From Pratylenchus scribneri (Eukaryota > Nematoda > Chromadorea > Rhabditida > Pratylenchidae), in NCBI GenBank assembly GCA_030063045.1, contig JAQSEB010000033.1, positions 2,852,001 through 2,916,000 on the forward strand: a stretch of DNA of 64,000 nt. The letters are read 5' to 3'. A program made the translations under genes and the position numbers. Position 1 is the first letter of the stretch. The number at the start of each line of letters is the position of its first letter. Under the pieces are notes generated by a model, which ran no database searches, was not told the origin of the DNA, and worked only from the letters and a program-made list of their open reading frames with translations. This document shows positions 1-12,310 of this stretch, in pieces.

Positions 1-1147
1 TAACAGTTTTAAAATCCGTTTTCCGAGGAGTATGGCTTCAGTTTTTTAATAAATTTGTCCTAAATGTTCAAAGTTAATAGTTAAAATTGGCAAAAATTGT
101 AGAATATGTTTTTTGGTATCATCCGCAGCAATCCACAATTTTGGCCTTCACAAATAAATAACATTTTAATAAATAAAAATGATGAAAAAATGGGAGAATA
201 GCCAACGGTGGCCGTCTACATTAAATTGAGGGAGGGAAAATGAGCAGGTGGTCGGCGGCCAATTGGCCAATAAAATAAGTTTGAGGGGAACAAATGAAGG
301 GACCGAAAAAAATAGAGGGAGGATTCTCTGATGGCGGAAAACAATGAATTAGCTTTAGGGGATTGAAAAAAGCGGAGACGACCGTGATGATGGGAGAAAT
401 GTCCACTGCCAAACAATTTGATGGATTTGCACGGAAAGATTTGGACAAAATGGAAAGGAAATGGATTGGCCAGAAAAAAACTTAATGATTGGATTGAATG
501 TGGATAACCGTAAATATAGTGGGAAGAAAGCAAAAAATTGACCAAAACAACAATTTCGACTTCATTTTGACGATATTTGAAGGATAAAAATTTTTGACGT
601 TGATTGAAATGTGTGAGGTTTTGTGGTTTGGCAAAGATTCTGAAGGCGATTGAGGAAGGAAAAAAGGGATTAGCTGCTTTTGATGGATTTGCTAAATGGC
701 TATTGGAAGGGTATTTTGGATGGAACTTTGGGAAATGAAGAGATTAGGCGCAGTAAAATTTCCTTCCAAAATGGTTAAAACCTTCTTTGGCATTTTATTG
801 GCCGCAACTTTGTGGATTTTTTGCCACTTGAAATGATGCGAATTTATGACAGATTATGTTTGTCAAAATAGTTTGAAGAATTCCTAGGAAAAAGGAAATA
901 TTTTTAGGATTTTTGGCAACAAAAATGAATATGTCTGAAAATTGTGGCAAAAATTAAAAAAGAGGAATTGGTTTTAATTATTATGTACGAAAAGATGTAT
1001 GCTATTTTTAGGAGGGAAAATTCTATATCTATACATTTTGGAAAAAAATTTTAAAAGGAAAAATGCATTTTGGTAAAAATAAAATAAGCAGAATTAATTT
1101 GAAATTTGAAGGAATATATAATAATTAATTTAAAAGCAAACAAAACA
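1..1147. other. Intergenic, no gene seen
   Basis: AT-rich spacer without a convincing coding region. The reading frames at about 216-545 on the - strand are low-complexity Phe/Ser-rich translations with no recognisable domain and no splice-consistent extension. I see nothing else to annotate before the minisatellite. Confidence 0.5.
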
Positions 1148-1732
1148 GACGGAATTAATCTAAGCGTGAAAACACAAGCAGGCGGAATTATTCTAAGCGA
1201 AAACACAAAACAGGCGGAATTATTCTAAGCGAAAACACAAAACAGGCGGAATTATTTTAAGCGAAAACACAAAACAGGCGGAATTATTCTAAGCGAAAAC
1301 ACAAAACAGGCGGAATTATTCTAAGCGAAAACACAAAACAGGCGGAATTATTCTAAGCGAAAACACAAAACAGGCGGAACTATTCTAAGCGAAAACACAA
1401 AACAAGCGGAATTATTCTAAGCGAAAACACAAAACAGGCGGAATTATTTTAAGCGAAAACACAAAACAGGCGGAATTATTCTAAGCGAAAACACAAAACA
1501 GGCGGAATTATTCTAAGCGAAAACACAAAACAGGCGGAATTCTTTTAAGCGAAAACACAAAACAAGCGGAATTATTCTAAGCGAAAACACAAAACAGGCG
1601 GAATTATTTTAAGCGAAAACACAAAACAGGCGGAATTATTCTAAGCGAAAACACAAAACAGGCGGAATTATTCTAAGCGAAAACACAAAACAGGCGGAAT
1701 TATTCTAAAAGCGGAAACACCAGGCGGAATTA
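1148..1732. repeat. 32-bp minisatellite, about 18 copies
   Basis: Tandem copies of a 32-bp unit whose conserved part reads GGCGGAATTATTCTAAGCG followed by an A/C-rich tail (AAAACACAAAACA). Copies are nearly identical; common variants are TTTTAAG for TTCTAAG and AAGCGG for AGGCGG. Edge copies are more diverged (GACGGAATTAATC at the left, a shortened copy at the right), as expected when an array turns over in its centre. It shares a 14-bp core with the 29-bp array at 13517-14914. Confidence 0.95.
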
Positions 1733-2940
1733 AATTTAGATGAAATACAAAATGGCTGGAAATCGGAATTAGAATAAAATATATAAGGAATGAAGGAAAT
1801 CTTTTGGAAGATCTTTATTAAATGGGTGATTTCTGCGAATTCAAAATAGAATTTTTAAGTAAAAAAATTCAAAATTGGTGGCTGTGAAATTGACGACGAC
1901 AAACACGCAAATTAATGCGCAAAATTCATTCAAAAAAGGAAATTAAAATGGAGGCAAAAAATAAAAATAAACCGTCGAGTTAATTGCCCTTTTCTGAAAG
2001 CCCAAAAATATTTTTTTAGATTTGAAAAGTGAAAGTCCTTTAGATTGGGTGGCCTTCTGCTAATTTTTCGGCGCCCACATTTTCCCCTTTCCCTCCATCA
2101 GCAGCAGATTGCGTGCCAAAGTGGCCAAAATTAATTTTTCATTCATTTCCATTTTTTCCGTATTTTTAGACGTCATTTTATCCATCCACCATGCCACCTA
2201 ATTGACTGATCTTCGTGCCTTCTCAACACCTAATTTTAGTAATTGTTTTTTTTTGTGGCCAATAAAATTTGGCCAAAAAAATATATTTGAGCATAAAATG
2301 GCCACACAGTACATTTATTTTTGAAAGATTCATGGCACAATAATAGAAAGCGGAAAGTTGTGCCAAAATTGAGTTCAATTGAACAAAATAACTGAATAGA
2401 GAAAGGAAGGAAAAACAAAAACATTTAATATGCCCATTTATGAGGTGGGATATAGGGGTCATAGTTTGAGGGGAAGGAACTAATTTGGCGGAAATTGAAA
2501 AATTAGGCTAAACAAGGAAAAATAAATTCATTTTTATTAAATTAAGCGCAAGTTTTTGATGACAAAACATTGACTAATTTACTTACTTCATTCATATTTA
2601 TTTTATCATATATTTTACCGTAGAAAATTGCTAAAAAATATTAAAGAAGGGAAAAAATGTAGAAAGGGGATAAATTCAAAATAGGAAAAATTCAAAAATT
2701 TGCAACAATTATTGAAGCAAATTTTCTTGGAATGAATAATATTTGGTCACCAAAACGTATAGAAGGCTTCCAGCTGCTGGGGGTCAAAGGAACTAAAAAC
2801 TAAAATAGAAAATTGATGTAAATATTTTTTGGGGAAAAATGAGGTGATAAAATTGGATTTTGGTCGACAAACTGCATCTATTAAGGAAACTTTTTAATGG
2901 CATTTCTTTCTGAATTTAATCGGTCTAATTCTAATCTTCG
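1733..2940. other. Intergenic, no gene seen
   Basis: AT-rich spacer with short direct repeats of the AAAATTGGCC type found throughout this window. The short - strand frames at 2223-2462 are hydrophobic, low-complexity and unsupported. Confidence 0.45.
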
Positions 2941-2944
2941 ATTG

Positions 2945-3277
2945 AATATGGCCTTCCATTGTTCAATGAGGCAATAAGCAATAACCAATTTTGGAAGGGG
3001 ATATACCACTGGAAAGTTTAAAGTTTTCTCTACAATTTGGACAATTTGGTCCTATTTAAATTTCATGAAATCCGGCATCTAAAAAAGTTATAGGCCTTTG
3101 AATGCAATAACTAATAATATAAGCAAGTACTTTGAGGAAAGAAACTTATTTTACAAATTATTTTAAATATTCAAAAAAATTTGTTTTGCCACTTTTTAGA
3201 GGACATTTAGGGCTTTCAAATGGCATATCGCCTTCCTGAATTGGTTGCTTCCTTGTTGAGCTATGGCCAAAAGAATT
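2945..3277. repeat. Foldback (MITE-like) element, family A copy 1
   Basis: An element with two related inverted arms. The right arm contains GCCACTTTTTAGAGGACATT, then GGCATATCGCCTTCC and TTGTTGAGCTATGGCC; the left arm carries the diverged reverse complement (CAATGAGGCAATAAGC, CCAATTTTGGAAGG). The same arms recur near 7348, 8219, 9663, 16192, 17337 and 18942, which defines a dispersed, non-coding family of about 300 bp. No transposase frame lies inside. Confidence 0.7.
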
Positions 3278-4149
3278 GGCCAGATATTCAATAGGCGTCA
3301 ACCATTATTTAAATAAATATTTAAAGATAAAGGGGCGGTTGAAAAATTAATGTTGAGAAGAGCTAAAATAATAAAAAGAAAACATCAATTATTTAATCTA
3401 AGAGGCTTTTATGTTAGGAGGCAAAGGCGAGACAGCCACCATCACTGATCTGATCAGCCATGTTAGCCCTCATTCTTCAATGTCCTATCAAAATTGTTGG
3501 GAGGACAACTGACACCTTTTTCCCTAATTTTTTTCGGGAGAAACCAAAATTTTCCGATGCCCCTGGTTGCCTCCATAAATTAATCCAAATCTCAAAATTG
3601 GGCCAAATGGAAAGGAGGGCAAATGGCCATAATGATTTGGGGCTGTGATATTCACATTTAGATTGATTTTTCCTATTTGAAAATGGCCTTCCATTATTTA
3701 TCCATCGTGGGGATTGTCAGCGTTTTATCCAAGGCCAAAATCCAAATTGTGGGGAATTCGAAAAGATTTTATAATTAATTGGATAAAAGGGAAATTGAGC
3801 CAAATGGCAATCAAAGGGAAAGGTTTGGTTTAAAAATCACTTAAATTTCATGATAAAATGCCGTGAATTTTGGACATCAGCAGTAAATGCTCTATTAGAA
3901 GTTCCGGGGCAGTATTCTCCAAAAGAACCAAAAAAAATTCATTTTTTAACCTTTTTCTCCTTAAAAATCCTCAAAAGTGAGCTTAAATTAGAGTAGAGGT
4001 TTTTCTAATAAAGAATTTTACGGTATTTGTTACAGTAATTTGGGTATTAGATTTGTTATTAGACTTGAGAATAGGCTAATTCGATTCAGCATTGTCAATT
4101 TAGTTCAAGAAATTTCAATTTCAGATTGGAAGGCTTATTAAATAAAATT
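3278..4149. other. Intergenic, no gene seen
   Basis: Spacer between a foldback element and the degenerate repeats. A 62-residue + frame at 3460-3648 has no recognised domain and is not supported by splice sites. Confidence 0.4.
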
Positions 4150-4905
4150 ATAAGCCATGGTTTAGGTTTAAACAACGGTTCAAATATTTTAGAGAATCTC
4201 ATAAAGGTTTGGAATAGTTTATAAACCAAATCGACCATCATGTCGGGTTGAATGGACTTAATCTTGGTAATAGAAGTTTTTAGACAAACTTTTAGGCCAA
4301 AACCGGTTTAGGTTTAAACACAGGTTCAATTTTTTTGCCATTCCATACCTGTTATTAGAAATTAAATTTCATAAACTAAATTGACCATTGCGAGTCGAAT
4401 GAACTTATTCTTGGTAAAAAGGCTTGTTAGAAAAACTTTTAAACCAGAACCATTTTAGGTTTAAACAACGGTTCAGCCTTTTTAGACAAGCGCATAGCAG
4501 TTTGAAATTAAAATTTCACGTAAACTAAATCGACCATCTCGGATTGAATGTACTAATCTAGGTAAAAAGGCTTGTTATACAAAAGTTTAAACCAAAGACG
4601 GTTTAGGTTTACAAACAATCGTTCAACCTTTTTAGAAAAGGTCATACTGCTCTGAAATTTAAATTTCACATAAACTAAATAGTATGTGGTGCCGTGGCAA
4701 ATGAACTTTATTCGAAGTCTAGAATTAGCGTGAATTGCTTGTAGTAAATGCCGAAAATGACAACAAAAGTTTAAACCAACGCGGGTTTAAACAACGGTTC
4801 AGCCTTTTTAGACAAGCGCATAGCAGTTTGAAATTAAAATTTCACATAAACTAAATCGACCATGCCATGTCAAATGAACGTTATTCGATGTCTAGAATCC
4901 GCGAT
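4150..4905. repeat. Degenerate ~145-bp tandem repeats
   Basis: About five diverged copies of a unit marked by GGTTTAGGTTTAAACAACGG, then GTTCAGCCTTTTTAGACAAG, then ATTTCACATAAACTAAATCG. Starts lie near 4158, 4311, 4455, 4598 and 4785, so spacing varies from about 143 to 187 bp. The copies differ by substitutions and indels, so this is an old tandem expansion. Confidence 0.7.
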
Positions 4906-6214
4906 TACGCGGAATGCCCTTTAAAAATGTATGATATATGCCGAAAATGAATTCAAAATTGAATGGCCCTATGATAAAATGTTAATGTGGGGGAAGTCAT
5001 TTTTAATGAATGGCAACCGGAAAAAAACACACAAAATTTTGACCGGATTATAATGATTCCCTCACAAGGGGGAAAAGTCGCTGCCGCCACCGTTGATGAG
5101 GAAGGAAGGTGGCAAAAAAAATTTGTGGGCTGATGGGAATTTTTAATTGGCCGGTCCATGCACAAAAATTTGCATTTATCCACACACAAAAAATATAATT
5201 CATTTGGCCCCCAATTTTTCCCGTATTTTAGCCTCCATTTGCATTTCCCCTTTCCCCCCTTTTCCCACCCAAAAATGCCAATTTTCAGCTGCTTTTCCTA
5301 TTAAAATGAATGGAAGATGCCAAAATTGGGTGACGGAAATTGGGGCGCCTGATCAAAAAAGAAGCACTTTTCTCTTTTTAGAGATTCGAAGTAAATTCTA
5401 ATAGGAAGTTTTTTTGTGTATTTAATTCGGATCATTTTTGCATCTAATTTTTTGAAATAAGTTTCTGTATTAAACTTTTTTAGGGTTAGGGTTAGTGTTA
5501 GAATAGGTTAGTGCCAAGAATAGGTTGCCGGTATGGATCCTAGAGGCTAACTAAGGGCTAGGGATATATAGTGGTAAGGGCTTGGCCATAAACTTTGTTA
5601 AGTTATGGCCAATTTTGTGTCCATTAGTTTTTTGGCCATAACTCAATGGCCAATTGGCCAATTTACTTGATTTAAACATCTATTAATAGCTTTTTTCCTG
5701 GACTATCGAATGGTATAACCCTATATCTAACTTTAATACTAATTTAAGTTTTGTACGGAAAATCTTTTTTTCAACAAATTAGATGCAAAAACAATCCGAA
5801 TTAGATGCAAGAAAAGACTTCATGAAATTCTGATTCGATGGACTTTGTTCAACGTGAACAAAATGTGCGGCGGAAAATGCCACCGAATAAAAAAATGAAT
5901 GGATAAATAAATAGAGAGGATTGGAGAATTTGGGGGAAATGATCCACCGAAGTATTTTTAAACAATATTAAAAAAATGTCACACAGTTTTTTGGGTATAA
6001 CAAGGTTCGGGGTGGGTGTACAGGGGTGGCTTACTGCTGGACAAATTGATGAATATGGACATGATTTTTGGTGCGGTTTGATCTGGCCACAAGCAGAGGG
6101 GGAAAACCGGTTTTTGAACTTATTAGAATTTGACCCAATTTTTACATTTTCATTCATAATTCCATTCCATGGAATAAAAAATGAAGGAATAAATGGGAAA
6201 TGGAAGAATTTGGG
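4906..6214. other. Intergenic with short TTAGGG-like tract
   Basis: No gene is recognised. Around 5483-5515 there is a short GGGTTAGGGTTAGTG tract resembling degenerate telomere-type repeat. Open frames at 5147-5401 and at 5849-6305 on both strands are antisense pairs in low-complexity sequence and look like chance. Confidence 0.4.
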
Positions 6215-6745
6215 GGGAAATGATCCGCCAATTGAAAATGCCATTGGGAAATATTCGCCATTTTTGGGAGAAAAAATAATTGTTTGCAAACAAACCAAAA
6301 GATAAGAAGGAGGGAATTTGGGGCATCAGAAAGAGGGGGCATTGTTGGATGAAGAAAAATTGTGGTAGAAAAAAGTGCCAAAAAAGTACCAAAAATAAAT
6401 GTTTTGTGCTTTGAACCATTTGAAAGAAGAAGGGAAACTGCCAAAAAGGTTTAGGGAAAATTTCAACAAAAAAGTGCCAAAAATATAAACAAGGAATGGA
6501 TTTTTAATTTCTGGAATAATTTAGGGAATGATCCGCTAAATATTCCCCATTTTTGGCAGAAAATAATTGTTTGCAAATAAACCAAAAAGATAAGGGAATT
6601 TGGGGGAAATGGTAGCACAAAATATGCCAAAAATAAATGTTTTGTGCTTTGAACCCATTTGAAAGAGAAGGGAAAGTGCCAAAAAGATTTAGGAAAAATT
6701 TCAACAAAAAAGGCCAAAAATATGAACAAGGAATGAATTGTTAAT
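6215..6745. repeat. Imperfect direct duplication of ~250 bp
   Basis: Two diverged direct copies, about 6215-6500 and 6526-6740. Both contain, in order, AATGATCCGC, ATAATTGTTTGCAAA, ATGTTTTGTGCTTTGAAC, AATTTCAACAAAAAA and GAACAAGGAATG or AAACAAGGAATG. They differ by several indels, the first copy being longer. This duplication accounts for the paired similar - strand frames here (6150-6444 and 6463-6786). Confidence 0.7.
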
Positions 6746-7347
6746 TTCGTCTTCAAAAAAGGGAAAATTTTCAAAAGGGGACACAAAATTACATTAGAAT
6801 TTCCAAAATTTTAGTCTCTTGCTTTATTTTTGCCGGAATCTCTTGTAGAAAAATTCTTTTTTTAAAAGGATTTTTTTTATAAACATTTTGGTCGGGTTCA
6901 TTTTTTTACATTTTTTTGGTCCACAAAAAGTATCAGAAACTAAAATAGTAGACTCCAAAAATTTTCACTATAGCCACAGTACATTTTTTGGGGTTTACGG
7001 AAAAATAGTGAAGTCAGGCCAAAAATTCATTTCCTTCTTTTGGTAACCAAAAAAGGAAATTTTGTGGCAAAACCAAAATCAGAAATCACTGAAAATTGGC
7101 TTGAATGGAAGGAGGGGAAATTTTTTGATGGATGAAGTCTAATTTAAAAAGAGGGAAGGAAAATGTGATATGGACGGAAATTAAAATGGCGTTTGGCGGT
7201 TCAAAATTGGATATTTTTGGGAGAATATCAGAGGTGAAATGGGCCTAAAAAGTTTATTTTGGTGCCAAGAAAATTTACTTGAAAATGGCTAAAATTAATT
7301 TAAAATTTAGGCAATGGTGATTTGTCATAAATTGGCCCCATTTTTTC

Positions 7348-7640
7348 GGCCATAACCCAACAAGGAAGCAATCAATTCAGGAAGGCAATATGCCATTTTA
7401 AAGCCCTAAATGTCCTCTAAAAAGTGGCTTAAATAATTTTTAAATATTTGAAACTTTTTGTAAAATAAACGGCTTTTCCTCCAAAATTAGGGTTTATATA
7501 TTCAAAGACATATAATATTTTTAAATGGAAGATTTTCTAAAATTTATATAAGCCAGATTGTTGAGGACACTTTGAGCTTTAAAATGATATATCGCTTTCC
7601 TAGATTGGTTAATGCATCACTGAGATATGAGTCAAAAAAA
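7348..7640. repeat. Foldback element, family A copy 2
   Basis: Left arm has GGCCATAACCCAACAAGGAA, GGAAGGCAATATGCC and CCTCTAAAAAGTGGC; right arm has TTGAGGACACTTTGAGC, ATATATCGC-like sequence and ACTGAGATATGAGTC. Arms are mutual imperfect reverse complements around an AT-rich middle that includes AAACGGCTTTTCC. Confidence 0.7.
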
Positions 7641-7871
7641 TAATGCAGGTAATTGGCAGTACTGTACATGCTCAATTGTGACACATGATGGAAATGGAAG
7701 GAAAAATTGATCTTCCCTCTGGCTATTAAATGAGAATTTTGCGATACCGTATTTTCTCCATTCTTGGAAATGGAGGAGGCAGAAACCTTTGAAATCGAAG
7801 CCAATACAAATTACAGTTTTATTATTTTTTTACCACCAAAATAGTTTTTGACTTCTAATAAATCAGAAACT

Positions 7872-8107
7872 GGTTTAGACCCTACAAATTATAGACCATT
7901 TTGTAGATCACATCGAGACGCATCGATTGGTATATAATTTGTCATGGTTTTGGCCCAAAATTAAAGAGTTTAAAACCAAAAACCAGAAAGGGTTTAAACG
8001 GTTTAATACCGTTCAATTTTGACCAAACCTTGACAAATTATATATCATTCGATGCGTCTTGATGAAATCTACAAATTGGTATAAGGTTTGTGGGGTCTAA
8101 AACCGGA
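7872..8107. repeat. Foldback element, family B
   Basis: An inverted repeat of about 235 bp. The left end reads GGTTTAGACCCTACAAATTA and continues to CGCATCGATTGG and TATAATTTGTCATGG; the right end is the diverged reverse complement (TTGACAAATTATATATCATT, GATGCGTCTTGATG, GGGGTCTAAAACC). It is distinct from family A. Overlapping reading frames are translations of the arms and are not genes. Confidence 0.65.
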
Positions 8108-8218
8108 CTCTGAATTATTAAAAGTCGAAAACTTTTTCTAGGCATTTTGTGGGGTTTTACCCTTTCCACTTTCCCTTGGAATTCGAAGGCAATACAAATT
8201 CTTAAGTTTATATCAGTT

Positions 8219-8480
8219 TTTGGCCAATATCTCAGCAAGGCTATAACTAAACTGGAAGGGGACATATCATTTTATTGCTCTGATTTTTTGTGTTGTATTT
8301 CAATTTAATAAATTTTCTTTAGGAAAAATTAATGTCTTTGAATGTAAGCCATCTATTTTACAAATTGTTTAAACATTTCAAAAAATTAGTAAAGCCACTT
8401 TTTAGGGGACATTTAAGGCTTTCAAATGGCATATCGCCTTCCCAAATTGGTTGCTTCCTTGTTGAGATATGGCCAAAAGA
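8219..8480. repeat. Foldback element, family A copy 3
   Basis: Left arm begins TTTTGGCCAATATCTCAGC; right arm contains AAAGCCACTTTTTAGGGGAC, GGCATATCGCCTTCCC and TTGTTGAGATATGGCC. The right arm is closer to the family consensus than the left. Confidence 0.65.
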
Positions 8481-9662
8481 TATAGTCTGGGACTCAAGTT
8501 TACTTCCAACTCTAATGGAGCATAACCTAGCATATGGAATTTTCCATTTAAATTAATACAATTTTTTCTTTCGCATTTGCAGAGAATATAAAAGGGGAAA
8601 GGGGTACGGATTGTTGAATTTTATGCGTCAATTTGGCCCATTAAAATTGGCCAAAATTGGGAGGAAGGGGAGGTGGAGGGAAAATGACAATGAAAATGAC
8701 GCCAGGCAGATGATGAAGCCGGCGGCGATTTTATTGCTGTTTTTGGCACAAATTGGCCACCGCAAAAAAATGTGCCAATGAATTTGGCAGACCCATTTTT
8801 GATGGAATTTGGGGCAAAAAATATAAAAAAACTGGGTTAAAAAATGTGAAAATGGAAAAAAAAACTTTTCAATGTACTTAAAAAATAGCCATAGAGTTAG
8901 TGACGATTTTGGCCATTGAAAACATCAAAAAGCGCAAATGATAAAATGAATGAATGGCGCAAAGGGCATCGGGCTTTTTGCGCTGAAATTTGATCGGCCT
9001 TTAGGGAGGATTTCCAGCAGTTGAAAAGTTGCCCTAGAATAAAGGGAAAAAATTGAATGGAAATTTAAAAAATTGGTTGACAAAAAACAGCATTCAATTT
9101 TATTCAATTTTTCAACATGAACTTAAAAAAATCAAAGCCCATTCTCAAAAAATGAATTGATGACGAATTTCCGGACCACAGATGAAAAAGCCAATGTGAA
9201 TCGCGCGGTGAATTCTATTCCGAGTTGAATGAAAGGAAAAGGCGGGTAAACGAAAATGGAAGAGCAAAAATTTGTCGAAAAAAATGGATGACCAATAGCA
9301 AATAATTAAATTTCCAGCCAACCAAATTTGGAAATGGAAAAAAGTGTGGAAAAAAGGCCACCTGCTGCATCTCGTCAGTCAATTTTATTAGGCCAATTAA
9401 TGGAATCACAAAAATCTTTGTGCTTTTTCTCCAAATGAATTCATTTTTAACCGCATCATTAATTAATAAAAAATCGAGGCGAATTCTATATGGGCCAAAT
9501 TTAATTTCCTTTTGATAACAGGAGGAGGGTGGAAGAAGGTGGCAAAATTAAATTATTCCCTCTGCTCTAATGTCAGATAAATTAGGTCAAAAATCGGAGA
9601 TTGGAATTCGAATACAGCCAAGCATTTCTCATTAGAAGGCAAACCAATTGAATACTGGGGGC
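8481..9662. other. Intergenic, no gene seen
   Basis: AT-rich spacer with many short TTGGCCAAAATTGG-type palindromes. No exon-like frame with a recognisable product on either strand. Confidence 0.4.
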
Positions 9663-9972
9663 CATTCTTTTGGCCATATCTCAACGCAACAAAGTAGTAA
9701 CCAATTCAGGAAGGCGATATGCCATTTGAAAGCCCTAAAAGTCCTTTAAAAAGTGGCCAAATAATTTTTTTAATCATTTAAAATATTTTATAAAATAAGC
9801 GGCTTTTTTCCTTTACAAATTCGGGTTTATTACATTCAAAGGCATGTAACTTTTTTTATTTCTAAATTTTATAAAATATAAAGTAGCCAAATTGTAGAAG
9901 ACAGTTCCGGCTTTCAAATGGTATATCGCCTTCCCAGATTGGCTATTGCCTCGTTGGGATATGGGCCAAAAC
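9663..9972. repeat. Foldback element, family A copy 4
   Basis: One of the clearest members. Left arm: TTTTGGCCATATCTCAACG, GGAAGGCGATATGCC, TTTAAAAAGTGGCC. Right arm: GTAGAAGACAGTTCCGG, GGTATATCGCCTTCCC, CCTCGTTGGGATATGGGCC. The middle holds AAGCGGCTTTTTTCC and GGGTTTATTACATTCAAAGG, present in most members. The frame at 9918-10427 starts inside this right arm, which argues against it being a gene. Confidence 0.75.
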
Positions 9973-10904
9973 CCAAAAGCCTGATGCATCAATGGTCAAG
10001 GCGGTACTCAATCTCCCATACTGTAAAGGATCATTCAAATAATTTTAAAAATATAAAAATTGGCGTTTTGTTTATTCAGACAAAAAATCCAAATTATTCT
10101 GCCCCGCTTCGTTTCTTTATGTTTTCTATTTCTCTTTTCTTCCTTCTCTCCCGCACGCTTCTTCCAATTTTATTGACAGAAAAAACGCCGAAGGGGCGAC
10201 GAGCGAAGCGACAGCGACTCGATTTTATTGCTTTTATTTGCGGATATGGAGAGCCTGCTTTTCTCTGTGGGAAAAAGCTCACGAGGGCTCATAAAAGTAA
10301 GCAGGCGAGCGGCCGAATCCACCAGCATATTTCTCCAATTTTCCAAATCAATTTATCTTTTTTTTTCTCTTGTTTACCCGGAATTTTACCCTTAAAAACC
10401 ATGATGGAAGTGTGGATTGACACTTGACTCGATGCCCGCAGAGCGCGGGCGGCCATAAGAGCATTTTCTCGATATTTTTTTGTTGATTTCCATTTCATTT
10501 TGCCCAGCCCCTCGCGTATTTGTATGTATCACGTGCATTGAATGCGAGCGTATCTCCCCCGGGGGAATTGTTTATTAAAAAGCCGAGGACCCCCCCCCCC
10601 CCCCCCCTTCTCCATTTCCCCCATTCTCATTATTATTCCGCCCTCAATTCAATTCTAAATTTGGGAACAGGAAGAGATGAGGGGAAAATTAGTCAAATTG
10701 GCATATGATTAAAACAGAATTAAAAATTAAAATGGAATATGATGGACGGAAAAAGGGCGATTAAATTAAAAATTATGGTCACGAAACCGCGAACTTTACA
10801 TAAATAAATATAAATAATTCCGCTTCATTTCAGCTCCAATTTTAATCATCAAAACGATTATATAATTTATCATCAATTTTCAGCATCATAATTATTTAAT
10901 TATT
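9973..10904 (+). promoter_or_regulatory. CNOT9 upstream region
   Basis: GC-richer sequence than the surroundings (CGACGAGCGAAGCGACAGCG near 10199, a GCCCGC/GCGGGC hairpin near 10436) and a long poly-C tract at about 10590-10608. Two strong acceptor-like sites, ATTTCAG near 10833 and AATTTTCAG ending at 10883, lie just before the CNOT9 start codon. Either could be a 5'UTR intron end or a trans-splicing acceptor. The promoter role is inferred from position only. Confidence 0.35.
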
Positions 10905-12261
10905 ATGGAAAAATCTTTATCGCCAAGCGTGGTTACAGCCCAATCCTCTTCGCAAATCAAGGACGAGAAGGAGGAGAAACGTGTCGAGCAAATTTGCCAA
11001 TGGATACAGGACTTGGGTGACCATGAAAAACGGGAAAATGCCTTGCTAGAGATCAGGTTCATCCAATTAAATCAAATCCGCTCATAAATGTTTGCTTCAG
11101 TAAGCGCAGAGAGTCGGTGGAGGATTTGGCCGTCTGGCTATGGTATTCTTACGGGACAGTGAGGTTTGTTTCGGTCAATGAATGTTTTGTAAATGTCCAA
11201 ATTGCAGTGTACTCCTCCAAGAGATCATCTCCATCTACCCGTACATCTTGCCGCCAACCCTCACTGCCCTCCAATCGAATCGAGTGTGCAACGCGTTGGC
11301 CCTGATGCAGTGCATTGCCTCACACAAAGATACTCGCAAACAATTCCTAGAAGGTTTGTGAACACATGATTTTTATTGGGAAAACTAAAACTTAGGTTTT
11401 TTAGGACATCTTAAGGTTTTTAGGACATCTTAAGCTTTTTAGGACATCTTAAGCTTTTTAGGACATCTTAAGGTTTTTAGGACATCTTAAGGTTTTTGGG
11501 CCATCTTAAGGTTTTTAGGACATCTTAAGGTTTTTGGGCCATCTTAAGGTTTTTGGGCTATCTTAAGGTTTTTAGGACATCTTAAGGTTTTTGGGTCATC
11601 TTAAGGTTTTTGGGCCATCTTAAGGTTTTTGGGTGTTTTTTTTATTCCAAATACTTTATTTCGGTTAGAAATGCACTGTAGAAAGAATATATAAACTTTT
11701 GTCCAGCCCAAAAGCCAAAATACATTCCCTTGGGCGGTTTCTACCCTTGACCTACTGCATTCCCACAATTTGCAGCAAAAATTCCACTGTACCTCTATCC
11801 ATTCCTGCACACCACCAACGATTCTCGGCCATTCGAATACCTCCGACTCACATCGCTGGGCGTTTTGGGTGCACTGGTGAAGACGGACGAGAAGGATGTG
11901 ATCAAATTTCTGCTCTCAACCGAAATTATTCCACTTTGCCTTCGCATAATGGAGCAAGGGACGGAGCTGTCGCGCACGGTGGCCACTTTCATTCTTCAGG
12001 TTTTTCTGATAAACCCAAAGCCAAAAATGGCAAAATTCCCTTTTTCCAGAAAGTACTTTTGGACGACATTGGCCTTTCCTACGTCTGTCAAACCTATGAA
12101 CGTTTTTCCCATGTGGCAATGGTTTTGGTGAGTTTTTGGATTTTTTTATAGAAAAATTGAATTAAAATTTGACATTTTTAGGGCAAAATGGTCATCCAAT
12201 TGAGTAAGGACCCGTCGCCTCGGCTGCTGAAACATTTGATCCGTTGCTTGCCAAATGCAAG
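10905..12261 (+). CDS. CNOT9: CCR4-NOT subunit 9 (RCD-1), C-terminus missing
   Basis: CNOT9 is an armadillo-repeat adaptor of the CCR4-NOT deadenylase that binds NOT1 and silencing factors. Six exons fit in phase: 10905-11056, 11101-11163, 11208-11353, 11776-11999, 12050-12127 and 12182 to about 12261. The product carries family hallmarks such as [51 protein letters not shown] and YERFSHVAM. The N-terminal tail (about 30 residues, Ser/Glu/Lys-rich) is variable in the family. Similarity stops at the LLKHLIRC segment, near residue 240 of the roughly 300 expected. The remaining helices (the DNPRARxALRxCLP region) are not found downstream; the same exon leads straight into a cysteine-rich gene. 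Gene identity is certain; whether the gene is functional or correctly assembled at its 3' end is not. Confidence 0.93.
11395..11633. repeat. ~20-bp minisatellite in CNOT9 intron 3
   Basis: About 12 tandem copies of a unit reading AGGTTTTTAGGACATCTTA, with variants GGGCCATCTT and GGGTCATCTT in the second half. It fills most of the 422-bp third intron. Confidence 0.9.
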
Positions 12262-12310
12262 GTGCCTATTTGCTACATTTTTTGACAATTTATTCTCAAT
12301 TTTTCTGCAG

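Noticed and set aside
5483..5515. True telomere or interstitial telomere
   Set aside because: Only two or three degenerate TTAGGG-like units; too short and irregular to claim.
9918..10427. 169-residue + strand reading frame
   Set aside because: It starts inside the right arm of a foldback element and runs through low-complexity promoter-like sequence. No domain recognised and a competing frame lies on the other strand.
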